Shown piece after piece: positions 45,215-55,743 of a DNA stretch of 64,000 bases. The first letter of the stretch is position 1. Each line of letters opens with the position of its first letter. The position numbers and the translations under genes were made by a program. The stretch lies in the NCBI RefSeq assembly GCF_963678635.1, contig NC_087067.1:618001-682000 (forward strand), written 5' to 3'. The stretch is from Symsagittifera roscoffensis. Its lineage: Eukaryota; Xenacoelomorpha; Acoela; Convolutidae. The notes below the pieces were generated by a model. The model saw only the letters and a list, made by a program, of their open reading frames with translations. It ran no database searches and was not told the DNA's origin.

Positions 45215-46254
45215 AAGACTTTGCCCAAAACCTTAGTTGTTTTTCATTTAAGGTCAGCAGAGTGAAAATTTTAGAAATTTTTGAACTTTCCCAAACACCT
45301 AGCCTTTTTCTAACGAAAAAGTAAGGAGTAGCCGCTTCTGCAGGAAAAATTCGTGCAATCTCTTCTTAAGATTAAAATTTTCACAGATTTAATAGGGTAG
45401 TTTTAAAAAAAAAATCAAAAAAGTTTCTTTTAAATACTCAAAGTTCAAAAATTAGTAACTTTTTTTTCTGCTAAACGAAAGTCGTGGCCGGTAAATTAGA
45501 TAAGATTCTCAAAATCCAGTTTCTCGCTTCAACAATTCACCAGAAAATAGACGCGGTAATTTTCGTATGAAGTAAAAAACTTCCCAAAAACAGTCAAAGT
45601 TTCAAAAAACTCAGTCTTGAGAGCCATAAATTTTTGCTATAAGAAACGGTAAGCTTCCATGAGCCTGTGGTCGATTAAACCTATGATATCAGATTTGGCA
45701 GAAAAAGTATGGAAAATTCATCGAATCGTGTTTCTCGATTGAAAACTTAACCTGAGAAATGGCAAGTAATTTTTGAATCGAGGAAAGAAATTTCCAAAAA
45801 ATGGTCCAATTTTCAAAAAAAATTTCCCTTGTTCAAGGGCCATAACTTTCTCTAGAAGAAACATGGCGTAGCAAATTATAAAGGTAAGATTCCAATAACC
45901 TGTTGGGTCGATTAAACCTGTTATATCAGTTCTGGCAGGGCAGGATAGTTATCTAGAAAAGACGAAAAAACGGTCAAAAAATCAGAGAGTTGACAATTCC
46001 GAAAACCATAACTTTTGGTTTGAGAAAAATTGGGCGTAACCACTTCTATAGAAGAGATTCACCACAATCTGTTATTTCAATTGAACTCAAAAACCTAGGT
46101 TTGGCCGAGTAGTTCTCGAGAAAAGTAGAAAAGTTTCAAAAAAACAGTCAAAAAAATCAAAATTTTGACTTTCCCGAGGGCCATAATTTTATTTTATATC
46201 GTTCTTCGGATTGAACCCAACATTTCCCACATAGACGGGTATTTTTGGTTAAAC
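45215..46254 (+). repeat. Array of degenerate ~165-bp modules (block M3)
   Basis: Modules with cores near 45395, 45690, 45930 and 46100 (for example AGGTTTGGCCGAGTAGTTCT), each with GGGCGTA(A/G)CC and ATTGAACC-type phrases. The first part is the end of duplication copy 2. It stops where a hairpin-family end begins at 46255. Confidence 0.7.
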
Positions 46255-47010
46255 TCACACAGAGGCGAAGCTAAGCTTAGCACCACTTGCGATACAAAAT
46301 AAGAAAGCCGCTAACTCGAAAAAAAATTCGAAAATTTCGAAAAAACCTGATCTATCGATAAGGCTAGTTTTGAAACAAAAACGAGCCAAGTCAAAAGATA
46401 GTAAAACTAGCATAAAAAGAAAAGTTACCAAGCCGTAACAAAACCGGAAAACCCTTAGCAGATACCCAGCTGGCCGAAAAAAAATTTAAACTATCAAGTC
46501 CCAACACCCTCAAACAAACAAACAAACAAACCAAGACAGACACCAAATTCATTCACGCGTCAAAGGAAACAATATGCGGCCAAAATGTCGATATAACATT
46601 GGCCGAAACCTATTAAGCCGACAATAAAAGAAAAAATAAAAAAAAACAAAGCGAAAAAAATTTAAAGACTAATAAAACGTTAACTCAAGAAACATACACA
46701 GCTCGTGAAACGACGCAATATGAGGCGACTAAGCCGATGTAATATAGGCCGACCTAACAATCCTAAAAAAGAAAATTCAAAAGCACAAATTCTTTCGCCC
46801 ATCTAAAGGCGCAATATGCAGCCATTCAACCGATGTAATATAGGCCGAAAAAAGCCGAAAACAAAAGACAAACTTCAACTTTATTTTCTATTAAGATTTT
46901 AAGCATTTTGTGCGATCCAGAGGTAAGCATAAAAATTAGGTTTTCCTTGGAACTACTAAAAATTAGGGCACTAAGCCGAAGCATATTAATCCAAAAAAGG
47001 ACAAAAAAAA
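46255..47010. repeat. Hairpin-family end followed by GCCGA-rich repeat
   Basis: ACACAGAGGCGAAGCTAAGC at 46257 continues with TTAGCACCACTTGCGATACA. Further on, phrases such as TAAGCCGACAATAAAAG, CTAAGCCGATGTAATATAGG and ATGTAATATAGGCCGA recur at 46612, 46731 and 46830, and again around 51880 and 52200. A (CAAA)n run stands at 46513. No gene was recognised. Confidence 0.5.
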
Positions 47011-47254
47011 TTACACAGAGACGAAGCACTACTTTCGATACAACTCAAATATAAAAGATTGGAAAAAAAAATAATTTAAAAAATTAGGAGAACCAAAACG
47101 TTCGTATGTCTCGATAAAAAACAACTAGGGACCCCAGTTAAAGCTGGATGTGCGTGTTTGGAACTGAATGAATTTGTATACTGATGCAGCACGAAAAATA
47201 TGATTACAAAAAATTTGTCCAAAACCTTAGATGTTTCTCTACTAAAAACATAGC
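47011..47254 (+). repeat. Leader of the module element (block M4 leader)
   Basis: Starts TTACACAGAGACGAAGCAC at 47014 and contains CAACTAGGGACCCCAGTTAAAG at 47123 and ACTGATGCAGCACGAAA at 47180, matching the leader at 39309-39520. The modules do not follow at once: an R5 repeat intervenes. Confidence 0.6.
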
Positions 47255-47740
47255 CAATTGACAGTTGGAAAAAAATGAACGCAAGTAAACAGAAAAAAAA
47301 TACTGACTACGTTGAAAAAATCTAAACTTTCGGATATCAAAGAAAAAATAGATTCCCTTCAAGCTATTTGAATTTCCAGAACAATATTTTTTATTCCATT
47401 GGAAATCTAGAACAATATTTTTCCAGAACAATATTTTTTATTCCATTGGTATATAAGTTTTTATTCCATTGGAAATCTAAAAATTAAATTCCACTTACGA
47501 AACTAAAAATTGTTCACATTTTTTCGCGCCATTTCCACGTTCATAATTGGAGAGTGCTATTTACGTAACTTTCAGCAGATGAATTTCGATTAAACTCAAA
47601 AAAAGCATATATACCTGAGTGCATTCATAAATGCATACACATATATGAATGCACATCTGTATTTATTAGGGCATTTTAAGACTTTTTCCTGCAAAAAAAA
47701 AACAAAAAAAATCAAGAATACCTACATAAGTCTTCACTAC
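47255..47740. repeat. Dispersed ~420-bp repeat (family R5), copy 2
   Basis: Counterpart of 26905-27320. A local tandem of CCAGAACAATATTTTTTATTCC and TTCCATTGGAAATCTA (47385-47470) is special to this copy. No coding capacity. Confidence 0.65.
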
Positions 47741-47779
47741 GTTCCTTATTCTTAATAAGTGAGAAGAGTATAAAAATTG

Positions 47780-48850
47780 ATAATATCGATTTTCCCAAGG
47801 AGATAACATTTCTCTTACAACAAAATTAGGAGTCGCAAATTTGACATTTCCAAGAATCATTTGACATTTCAGAGAATCATAGCGTTCTGTGTGAAAAAAA
47901 GAGAGTAGCCGCTTATGCAGAAGCGATTCACGCAACATTAAATTTCGATTGAACCCAAAATGTCAGATTTGGAATGGTAGTTCTCGAGAGAAGTCAACAA
48001 CTTTTAGAAAACGATGAAAAAGCAAAACTTTGAACTTTCCGAATGGCATGAGTTTCGATGTCAGAAAAATTTGGGCGCAGTCGCATAAACAATTTAGCTT
48101 CCCGCAACACATTATTCGACTTGAACCCAAAATCTCATATATGGCAGGGTAGTTTTCGAGAATATTCAATAAGTTTGAGAAGCGGTAAAAAAAATCAAAC
48201 ATTTGACTATTCCGAGGGCCATAAATTTATGCGTTAAAAAATTTTGAGCGTAGCCGTTAAAGCAGGGAGCTTTTCAAAGCCGTATTATTCTTGAGAAAAA
48301 AGTCTACATTCCAGTTGATAACGCTTGCTACTCGCAAGCGTAAACATTTTGAAAAAAAAAACGCTCAAAAAATCGAATTTTCCGAGAACGATAACTTTTT
48401 TGTGTAAAAATTGTGAGTGGCACTTTTACTGCAGGGAGCTTCACACTACCCGTTATATCCATTGAACCAACAACGTCAAATTTCGAAGGTTAGTTTTTGA
48501 GAAAAATAAGAAAAAAAATTTTTAGAAAACGGTAAAAAAAAATCAAAAATTTGAATAATTCCGAGGGCCATAATTTTATGTGCAAAAAACACTTGGGCAT
48601 AACAACTTATTCGGAGGAGGTTCTCAATTCCGTCTGTTCATTGAAACCTAAGTATCAGTTTTGGTAGGTTAGCTTTTGAGAAAACGAAAAAAATATATAT
48701 CGGTCAAATATTCCCCCACAGACGTTTTCGAAGGCTGTAGACAAAAGGGAAAGCAAAAAAGAGATCAGGGGAGTATGCAGGCACACAAGAACATAGACGG
48801 TCTTTCAATATATCCCCCTTTTTTGAAATTCGATAGAGTTTTTGGGGAAA
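47780..48850 (+). repeat. Array of degenerate ~165-bp modules (block M4)
   Basis: Cores near 47965, 48137, 48480 and 48660 (CAGATTTGGAATGGTAGTTCT, GGTAGGTTAGCTTTTGAG and similar) with GAGGGCCATAA and GGGCGCAGTCGC phrases. It closes with GAGTATGCAGGCACACAAGA at 48771, as block M2 does. A hairpin ATAACGCTTGCTACTCGCAAGCG interrupts it at 48322. Confidence 0.72.
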
Positions 48851-50168
48851 AAATATATTTTTGCAAGAAGTATTAAAATTTTCCAAAGCGTCTCAAAAAA
48901 AGCGTCACTAAAAAACCATTCAACTTTCTTAATACCTGTTTTTATCAAACAAGAAACCAAGGAAAACATGCCAAGCAAGACAATTGAAATTCAAATTAGC
49001 AACTGGACAAAACAAGGCGGACAATCTTTGAGCAGACAGCAGCTGAACCGAAAAAAAAACTTACTATGTTAAAAACTTTTTAAAAGTTTCAAGTTCCCCC
49101 TGAAACCACCCTGTAGTAACTAGCACACTGCCAGTAGTTAAATTTGAATTTTCATGAAACAGCATGTCAGATCAAGAGCATGTCAAGTGATTCAACTAAT
49201 TATGTTCAACTAGCTTTTAACTAGAAAAAAGCCTACATTCCAGTTCAATAACGCTTGCTAATCGCAAACGGAAAAAAACGAATTTCTTCAAAATTCCGTC
49301 CGTTCTAAGAGAACTAAGGCAAAAAAATAAGCAGACAGACGCTTGCCTGAAAAAGAAAACTTTCAGTTTGCTTAAAAAAACAAGTCCCGACGGGAAGGGA
49401 ACTCCCGGCCTTTGTCGTATGAAGCAAGGTTGCTACCACTGTCAATAAAGGATCCACGAGTGCTAAATTGGTACTTTATGCAAGGTGGAATAAACAGTTA
49501 CAAAACTAAACAGACAGAACTTACTTCGACAGACAACCATGAAGTCGAAAAACCATCAGCAAGAAAAACTGAAACCAAAATTCTACAATTCTAAATAATA
49601 TGGCTAGAATTGTAGATATAGAAACTAACACTATTAGCCAGAAAAGAATATGAGTATGACAGCATTCAATAATTTGAGCATGCACAAATGCTTCGAATGG
49701 TTTGGTAAAACAAGTTGTTAACCTGAAAAAAAAGAATAAATTCCAATTTGATAACGCGTTATTGTCGCAAGCGTAATAAAACTACTTTAGTATATATAAA
49801 TTATAGTTGACAGATAATGAGCAAAATTAAGTTACTCCTGGCAAATTTTTAGTTAGCAGATATTACAAGCCCTGGTCAGGTTAATTAACCGGAGCTTTCT
49901 CGAAGCATAGGCGCTCTCTGTCAATCATCAGGCTTAACCTGTAGATCGAACTTAAATTCATCATCGAGGTTGAGAGTTTTTACATCCAATTTCAGGTGCC
50001 TTATAAAAAGCTTGCAGGAGGGCCAGTATGTTATCATATTAAAGTTCAACTAGTCTTAATTTCGAAAAATTAAAATGCTTCATTATCGAGGAAATTTCGA
50101 AGTCTGGAGTTGTTGAAATTTTTTCAGACGTATTTCACTTGTTATTAGGTTAAGCTTTAAAACGTAAA
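48851..50168. other. Intron or intergenic sequence of seipin, repeat-rich
   Basis: Part of the D-E2 intron if the seipin model is right. It holds the SINE-like element at 49318-49445 and two CGCTTGC...GCAAGCG hairpins (49250, 49750). No other coding exon was recognised. Confidence 0.5.
49318..49445 (-). repeat. tRNA-derived SINE-like element
   Basis: Minus strand 49445-49383 reads ACAGTGGTAGCAACC (A-box-like) and GAGTTCCCTTCCCG (degenerate B box). On the plus strand it is preceded by AATAAGCAGACAGACG (49327), the same body phrase as at 21975. Same family as 21975-22108. Confidence 0.4.
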
Positions 50169-50173
50169 CTAAC

Positions 50174-50329
50174 TGTCATATGCTTGGAAGTCGAGATATG
50201 ATGGCATGATGGTGGAGTGTCTGAATCTGAAGAAGGAGATTGTGAGGAGAGGGAACAACAGGGAGAAGAGGAGGGAAATTGAGGCCACACACACTGACAC
50301 GGGGTAGAAGTAGAGCCAGAAGCGCACAC
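50174..50329 (-). CDS. BSCL2: Seipin exon D: second transmembrane helix
   Basis: The minus-strand acceptor CATGTTGCAG precedes GTGTGCGCTTCTGG at 50329. With the single G left by exon C it reads G-VRFWLYFYPVSVCVASI, then SLLFSLLFPLLTISFFRF, a long hydrophobic helix, then RHSTIMPSYLDFQAYD. In seipins the FTGLRYLLY-like segment at the end of the lumenal domain leads into the second membrane helix; KFRGVRFWLYFYP is its equivalent here. Seipin sits in the ER membrane and organises lipid-droplet formation. The exon ends GACA before donor GTTAGT. If that intron is kept, translation stops two codons on (TAG 50169-50171) and gives a seipin without tail. Two other frames are open and longer but lack homology. 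Confidence 0.88.
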
Positions 50330-51030
50330 CTGCAACATGCAAACGCCAAGTTAGGGCCTATTCTCATGCGCGAAGGAACGCATGCACAAAAACACTGAAC
50401 CAATGAGCGCCCTTTAAAATGTCCAAAACTGACTGAATTTATAAGTTAGGTCGACAATTCGTAACAAGTGACAATTCGCAAAAATCCATTGCAAGTAGAA
50501 TACGCTTGCTCCTCTGCGCTTACATCCGGCACGAGAGGCATTTTGCGCGTGAATCAGTGTTCCACTTTGAATCTACTGCTACGCACTGTTGCTTGTTAGC
50601 AATTGTCGCCTGTTACGAATTGTCGCCTCACGAATTCATAGCTTATTTTTATCAAACTTTTCAATACTAAGCTCTGACAGCCGGAGATAGCACCATTAAG
50701 ACCATCAGAACCATTTTCCAGTGTCTTCCTATTTATTTACAAATGTATCCAAAAAAATAACACTTAATTCCAATTACTTGCCTTGAAGGAAAAACTAAAA
50801 GCCGTAATAGTTCAGATGAAACGTTTTCGTATTTCTGTTCATCGTAATATTTTGCGTTTTGATACATCAGACTAAAATAGCAAATTTATTTGATTTTATA
50901 AAAAAATTGCGCCGATAAGTCTCGCAAACTTCGTTTCGCAGTTCTATTTAACTATCTTTTCTGTCAAGGTTGCGCACATGCGATTCAAACAAGAGGCTAG
51001 TTTTGAGCTTTTCAAAAAGATATGCACTAC

Positions 51031-51157
51031 CTCTGAATTTTGCCATTCCCATGAAGCTGGCTGACGTCACAATTACGTCACGTGACTCTAGAGTGATTGA
51101 GGCTGAGTTGAGGTCATTACTCGGGGAAGTTATGAGACCCAAATCCACAAACACTGT
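51031..51157 (-). CDS. BSCL2: Seipin exon C: lumenal beta-sandwich, C-terminal part
   Basis: Acceptor CAATCTCAG, start ACAGTGTTTGTGG at 51157; 42 codons plus one base; donor AGAG/GTAGTG at 51030. The peptide (TVFVDLGLITSPSNDLNSAS, then ITLESRDVIVTSASFMGMAK) matches the seipin segment with strands such as EVELYADY...YVPTTGAIIEI and the following Tyr/Ala-containing strand before the FTGLRY motif. It forms part of the lumenal domain that assembles into rings and binds lipid. Phases: 0 at entry, 1 at exit, both fitting exons B and D. A 63-residue frame on the plus strand is its shadow. Confidence 0.85.
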
Positions 51158-51485
51158 CTGAGATTGCTTTCTGTAACCTATCAATAGTGATGTCCAATCT
51201 TATCATTTTCGAATAAACCATTTAAGTTTATTAGATTTGAGCTTTCTCAAAAAAACGACAAGCGAAAATAATCAGTTACTGGTCAACTAGCATTTTATGT
51301 TTCAGCTAAAGACACTGGCTTTATAGATGAAATTTCTTGCTAAAATTTTTCGAAAAGTTAGGCAATGTTTTCTAGAAAAAACAGCATTATTTACCGAAAA
51401 AAATTGAAATAGTTAAAAAACTCCAGCTGAAGGTTTTTTATTTAAAAAAAAACATTTATTTCATATTGGCGGCTTCAAAATGTAC

Positions 51486-51602
51486 ATCACTGCCTAGGAG
51501 GTAGAGTGGAAATAAGACGACAGTCTCCATCGTGTAGAACAGGTCTGACTTGTACTGCATGGCTGCTGCTCTTCTGATGTTGAAAACCTCCCTCGACTTC
51601 TC
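51486..51602 (-). CDS. BSCL2: Seipin exon B: lumenal domain, middle
   Basis: Acceptor ATGATTTCAG, start GAGAAGTCGAGG at 51602; 39 codons, phase 0 to phase 0; donor GAT/GTACAT at 51485. The peptide EKSREVFNIRRAAAMQYKSD is followed by LFYTMETVVLFPLYLLGSD. It corresponds to the seipin stretch with MLHYRSDLLQ and the hydrophobic helix TLVFSSLLLFG, the element thought to insert into the membrane at droplet sites. FPLYLLG resembles invertebrate seipins. If the donor is not used the frame stops 11 codons later at TAA. The exon was too short for simple ORF calling; it was found by reading the strand. Confidence 0.88.
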
Positions 51603-51654
51603 CTGAAATCATTTGAGAATCACTAAAGAAAATATCATTGAAAATCAATCATTA

Positions 51655-51700
51655 CACAGAGGCGAAGCGGGGCATCGCACCATTTGCGATAAAACATAAA
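51655..51700. repeat. Hairpin-family end copy in seipin intron A-B
   Basis: ACACAGAGGCGAAGCGGGGC at 51655, then ATCGCACCATTTGCGATA. Same family as 12838 and 46257. On the minus strand it reads toward the seipin exon B. Confidence 0.55.
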
Positions 51701-52190
51701 AATATCAGTGCAAGCTAGCAGACAGGAAAAGAAATAATTCAAAACGTTGTCTGAAATCATGTTCTCTTTGCGGAAAACGCGTCCAAAAACACAAACACGT
51801 CAATTAAAGAAAATTCAAAAAAATAATACATCCCTCGACTTCTCAAAAAATCATTAGACAAGCGGTAACTGAGCCGACGTAACATAATTAATTTCCCGTA
51901 GAACCGAAAATATAATGGTTGTCATGAAAAACTTTGAACTATATTTTCAACTCTCAGAAATTAGCATTTTAACAACTTTAACTAACTTATTCTTCCTTTT
52001 AAATGACCCAAAACTAGGTCATTAAGTCAATAAACTATAAGCCGAAATCTTTTAATCCGAATAAAGTTTTTAAGGAAAAAAGGACAAAAACAGCATAAGA
52101 TACGAAGGCAAGGCTAGTAAATAGCAGGGGTAAAACATAACGCTAAAATCAACTACAACGAAAGTTGCGTACAAAAAAATCGACTCTAGG
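51701..52190. other. Intronic AT-rich sequence
   Basis: Within the seipin A-B intron. It contains GAGCCGACGTAACATAA at 51868 and GACTTCTCAAAAAATCATT at 51839, an echo of the start of exon B and its intron border (51593-51611). No gene was recognised. Confidence 0.45.
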
Positions 52191-52347
52191 ATGTGGCAAC
52201 TAAGCCGACAAAACGTAAGCTGATAAACTATAGGCCGACAATTTTTTAGAAAGGAATATTTCCAGATAAAAAAAACAGTTTCTGGTCAGATTCTATCCCA
52301 CGACCTTTGCCGTCCCAGGTGTAACCTTCACCTCCAGCCTAAGAGCC
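52191..52347 (-). repeat. tRNA-derived SINE-like element
   Basis: Close relative of 22728-22861: GATGTGGCAACTAAGCCGAC at 52192, GGAATATTTCC at 52254, CTTTGCCGTCCCAGGTG at 52305. The B box is damaged (minus strand GGATAGAATC). Confidence 0.5.
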
Positions 52348-53024
52348 AGACATGGATAGAGGTCTGAATTCCATATGAAACAAGATACAAGTGTTTCTTT
52401 CAAACAAGTTAATAAACCAAAAATAAAAAACAAAAAAAATCTTCATTGAACAAAAACTTTCTAAAATGCATAGAAATATTGAAAATAAATTCGTCCGCTG
52501 CCAACGTGGGTACTGTGCAAGCAGCACATGAAATTAGCGAAAAACAACTATAGAACCAGTTAACAAAAAAAACGAGAAAAACAATGTCCTAAAAACCTCA
52601 ATCACCAAAAAAACTTCCTGTTGTTTGAATGATGCTCATTTTGAGGAAAACATGTCCAGCAATACGATGTCAGAAACCTCCAACCACATTTATAGCAAAA
52701 AAAACGTATTTTTGTAGATAAATTCTTCGGGTGAAGCAGAGGAACTCATGCTGCGAAAGTTTCTCAGCAACACTTCACTCGGCAATAAGCATTTCTTCAG
52801 TAGAGCGCGTTTATTTAACTTGGTTGCGTCTGCCTTTGAAATAATAATCATAAATCTGATTCTTTTTTGGTGGCGAAGTTACGGGTCCAATGGTGTCGCT
52901 TTCCAGGGGGTGGACCCTACGCGCGATAAATGCCGCGGCAAATGGCACCAAAACTTCCTCCCGTGATTGTGAACACAGAAAGCATGCTAAAACCGCCTTT
53001 TCGGTGACGGAGCATCCAAAGTCG

Positions 53025-54600
53025 GCAAGCCTGCTTGATCTATATATCCTCATCCACATTTTAGGTGAAAGTATCATTCCAAATCTTGGCCCCTGTATCT
53101 ACCGTTCTAGTATCACAAAAATCTTTCCCACTCAACAAAGTGTATGTTGGCACAGCGCGGTTTTTTCATAAGACAAAAAAACCTCACCAATAAAACCGCA
53201 ATCACTCCCTAGGCCCAAAAAATACCACTATAGGACATGAATGCCTTCGAGAGGGAGGTCGACTATTTACGACCGTACACAAGTCACTTGTCTACGAAGA
53301 GCTGCAAGCAGTGGAATTGTTATAATTTTTAATTCGCCGCGTAGTAGCTGTCCAAGACTATTAGGCTTGCGAAACTCAGCTGCTCGCGGAAGACGATGCA
53401 ATTGTTTGAGACGCAAAAGCCCACTCACCTCTGGTATTCAAATATTCAGGAGGATAGCAGAAGCGCCTCTTTATATGCAAAAGTCACCTCTATAGGTGCC
53501 TCTTTATGTGCAGAAAACAGAGGCACCTCTTTAGGTGCAGAAAACAGAGGCGCCTCATCAGCTGCAGAAACTGCAAACTCTGATTTACCACTTTGAACAA
53601 CCAAACTCAAACTCGTTTACCGTTCAAAGTAAGTAAGTTCATTTCAAGTAAGTAAACCGTTCATTTTAATAAGTCTCGCTCTGACGGAGGATATTCCATT
53701 AACTGTCAAAAATATATATTCAATTTTAACAAGGCAAACTGGGACGAGCTCACTGAAAAAAAAATAAGTAACTCTCTAGAATTGTTTCGATGAAAGACGT
53801 CAGGGTCGTCAAAAACGTTTAGAAAACACATTTCTAAAGACTGCCGGCGCCATATTCCAGCAAGACATGTCCGCAAAACTCTGCCCCTTGTCCACTTTTT
53901 GATTTTTATGTGCATGATGCACCCAACACTCTCCCCAGAGGTCAAACTCCATTCTTATTCCGTTCGTTTTCACCACTTCGTCCAATCACGCGATGTAAAA
54001 TATGCCTCTGTTACTTAAAGTAACCATGTAAACAAATAGCACGACTTTTTTTTAACTCTGATCCCACGGGTAAAAGGTGTGAAACACTATTGCTGGTCGT
54101 AACGCAATCCAAAATACTTGGTACTTTTATCGACCCTTGCCTCAAATTTGCCGAACACTGCAAACGCACAGCAAGTCAAGCTATGCGCAGGATATCTGTC
54201 CTGAAGGAGCAGTCTGCTTCAAACTGGGGTCCGTCGGAAAATGATTTAACTATTACATACAAAAAACCTAAATAAAATCAACCCTCGACTATGCCTGTAT
54301 AGCTTGGTCTCACCATGCGAGTGATAAATCCATTAGTAAAAATGACAATAGTGCAAAATGCAGCTCCACAGACAGTGACTGAGTGTACTAAAATGAGCTC
54401 TATTGACCACCTACATTCAGAGTGCAAACTACTTAATATCAAAAATCAACACGAACTTCTTGCCTCCCTATTCCTTCTCAGAACATACTTGCTATTAAGC
54501 CCCCTCCCTTTTAACTTAACTCACCCTCGGCCGCCCCAGCAGCAACGCATGAACATTTTATACACTTATAAAGAGGAGCTTCAGAAAATTTAATTAGAAG
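53025..54600 (+). mobile_element. Jockey/CR1-like non-LTR retrotransposon, collapsed remnant
   Basis: Parts appear in the order expected of an ORF2: a start-like segment ILGESIIPNLGPC (about 53050), a decayed form of the NPGP motif that often precedes a zinc-finger region in these elements; an endonuclease-RT linker (53724-53900; ANWDELTEKK, later HIPARHVRK); then the end of the RT (54069-54593; SKILGTFIDPCLKFAEHC, SNWG, LDYACIAWSHHASDKS, VQNAAPQTV, KMSSIDHLHSECKLL). The endonuclease core and the RT fingers/palm, including the YADD motif, are missing. Stops and frame changes are frequent (for example near 53782, 54273 and 54336). It lies in the seipin A-B intron in opposite orientation. Confidence 0.75.
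53470..53570. repeat. Minisatellite, ~30-bp unit
   Basis: GCCTCTTTA-GTGCAGAAAACAGAGGC is repeated about three to four times with small changes; the unit is about 30 bp. In one frame it encodes repeats of GASLGAENR type. It lies inside the retrotransposon remnant. Confidence 0.6.
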
Positions 54601-54647
54601 CAACTCTTTGAACGATTTTAACCACCTAAGACCCAACAGCAACTTTA

Positions 54648-54847
54648 AACACAGAGGCAAAGCTTCGCTTCGCAAACACATGCAAGAACACTCGCAAGTG
54701 TTTGCAGAAAAGGCAGCTCTATGAAGTGCAATAAGAAAAATTAGAAATAAGCCTCGAATTGGTAAAAATTCGGCAACCTTTGAGATTCGAACCTGCAACT
54801 TAGAGATTAAGAGTCTCACACACCAACCACTCAGCCTCGGGAGCTTA
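54648..54847 (-). repeat. tRNA-like SINE with hairpin tail
   Basis: Minus strand 54847-54775: GGCTGAGTGGTTGG (A box), anticodon arm GAGA-CTCTTAA-TCTC with loop centre CTT (Lys-like), B box GGTTCGAATC. The hairpin tail TGCGAAGCGAAGCTTTGCC follows at 54681-54660 with TCTGTGTTT. It is the clearest head-plus-tail example outside the duplication. Confidence 0.6.
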
Positions 54848-54859
54848 ATAGACAATTAA

Positions 54860-55743
54860 CACTAGCTACAAATAAACAGAGAACAAATGCTATGCAATTT
54901 CCAATGCTACATTAAAATTTCCGAATAATTGAACATTTTTATTTGCGAGTAAGGCTAGAAAAAAAAGAAGGTTCGTAATAACACACAAAGCTGATCACAA
55001 GTGTAAATTCTTTGAAAAATATTTTCACAGCAACCGAAAATGGCAAAGCCGTAGACGAAGCCCCCCCCCCCCGCCCATAGTTCTCCTTCTCCCCTTAAGG
55101 CCCGAAAAATTTCAAAAAGTGAACAGACCATCCCACCCTCGACTTGTCGCACCCTCGCCCAAATAAGATCAAGATACAGCCCTTGCCTAAAAATTTATGA
55201 ATAGGATAGAACCAAATGTCCCACCAAACTAATCATTTTTTCCTACTCCACACACTGCGTTACATCTATTTAACTGTCCACAAAATAGAACACACATGGA
55301 CCCCAATAGACCCCAAGTGGCTTTAACTGACGGAGGTCGCAACATTCCTAAAACAGGTCGAGAGCATACTGGACGCATTCAAAACTACGGGCTATTGAAA
55401 AGAACAAAACCAGAATACGCTTCCTGGCTAAGTGAAGCCATTTTATGGTACCAGAAATTGCAAGTGAAAAAAAAAACCTGCGACTCAGCTACATCTTTGT
55501 CGGAGCATGGTCGGAACAAGCTATTATTAGATAACTTACAAACTATAATGAGCTTTTTTCTCATCTGAAATGAAAATCAAAAATTGGCGACAGAAATTGA
55601 CGATGCAGTTGACTTCAAAAACACATGGGCGAAACTTGGGAAGTCAAATCCATTCGCTGAAAAAATACAGAAAAGAAAAACGCTCGAAAAAAACTGAAAT
55701 AAACCAAAATGTATGCTTGAATATAGTTGAATCTGTTTTCTAC
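54860..55743. other. Intronic stretch of seipin
   Basis: Within the A-B intron. A C-rich run lies at 55062-55075. The 90-residue plus-strand frame at 55296-55568 has no recognised feature. Nothing else was identified. Confidence 0.4.

Larger units (their letters stand above)
42871..45680. repeat. Segmental duplication, copy 2 (holds seipin tail exons)
   Basis: Partner of 37022-39985. It lacks the 204-bp leader segment of copy 1, so after CATTATCGAAATTTTACAC it joins directly to TTTGCCCAAAACC at 45218. Homology continues through the modules to about 45680 (GTGGTCGATTAAACCTATG). Both copies keep intact splice sites in the two exons. Confidence 0.93.

Noticed and set aside
50150-50403. Two Ser/Pro/Leu-rich minus-strand frames over seipin exon D
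   Set aside because: The third frame continues exon C in phase and gives the conserved seipin membrane segment; these are shadows.
22035-54847. tRNA-like segments as functional tRNA genes
   Set aside because: A and B boxes are present, but acceptor and T stems do not pair properly and the copies are embedded in repeat bodies, so SINE-like heads are the better reading.
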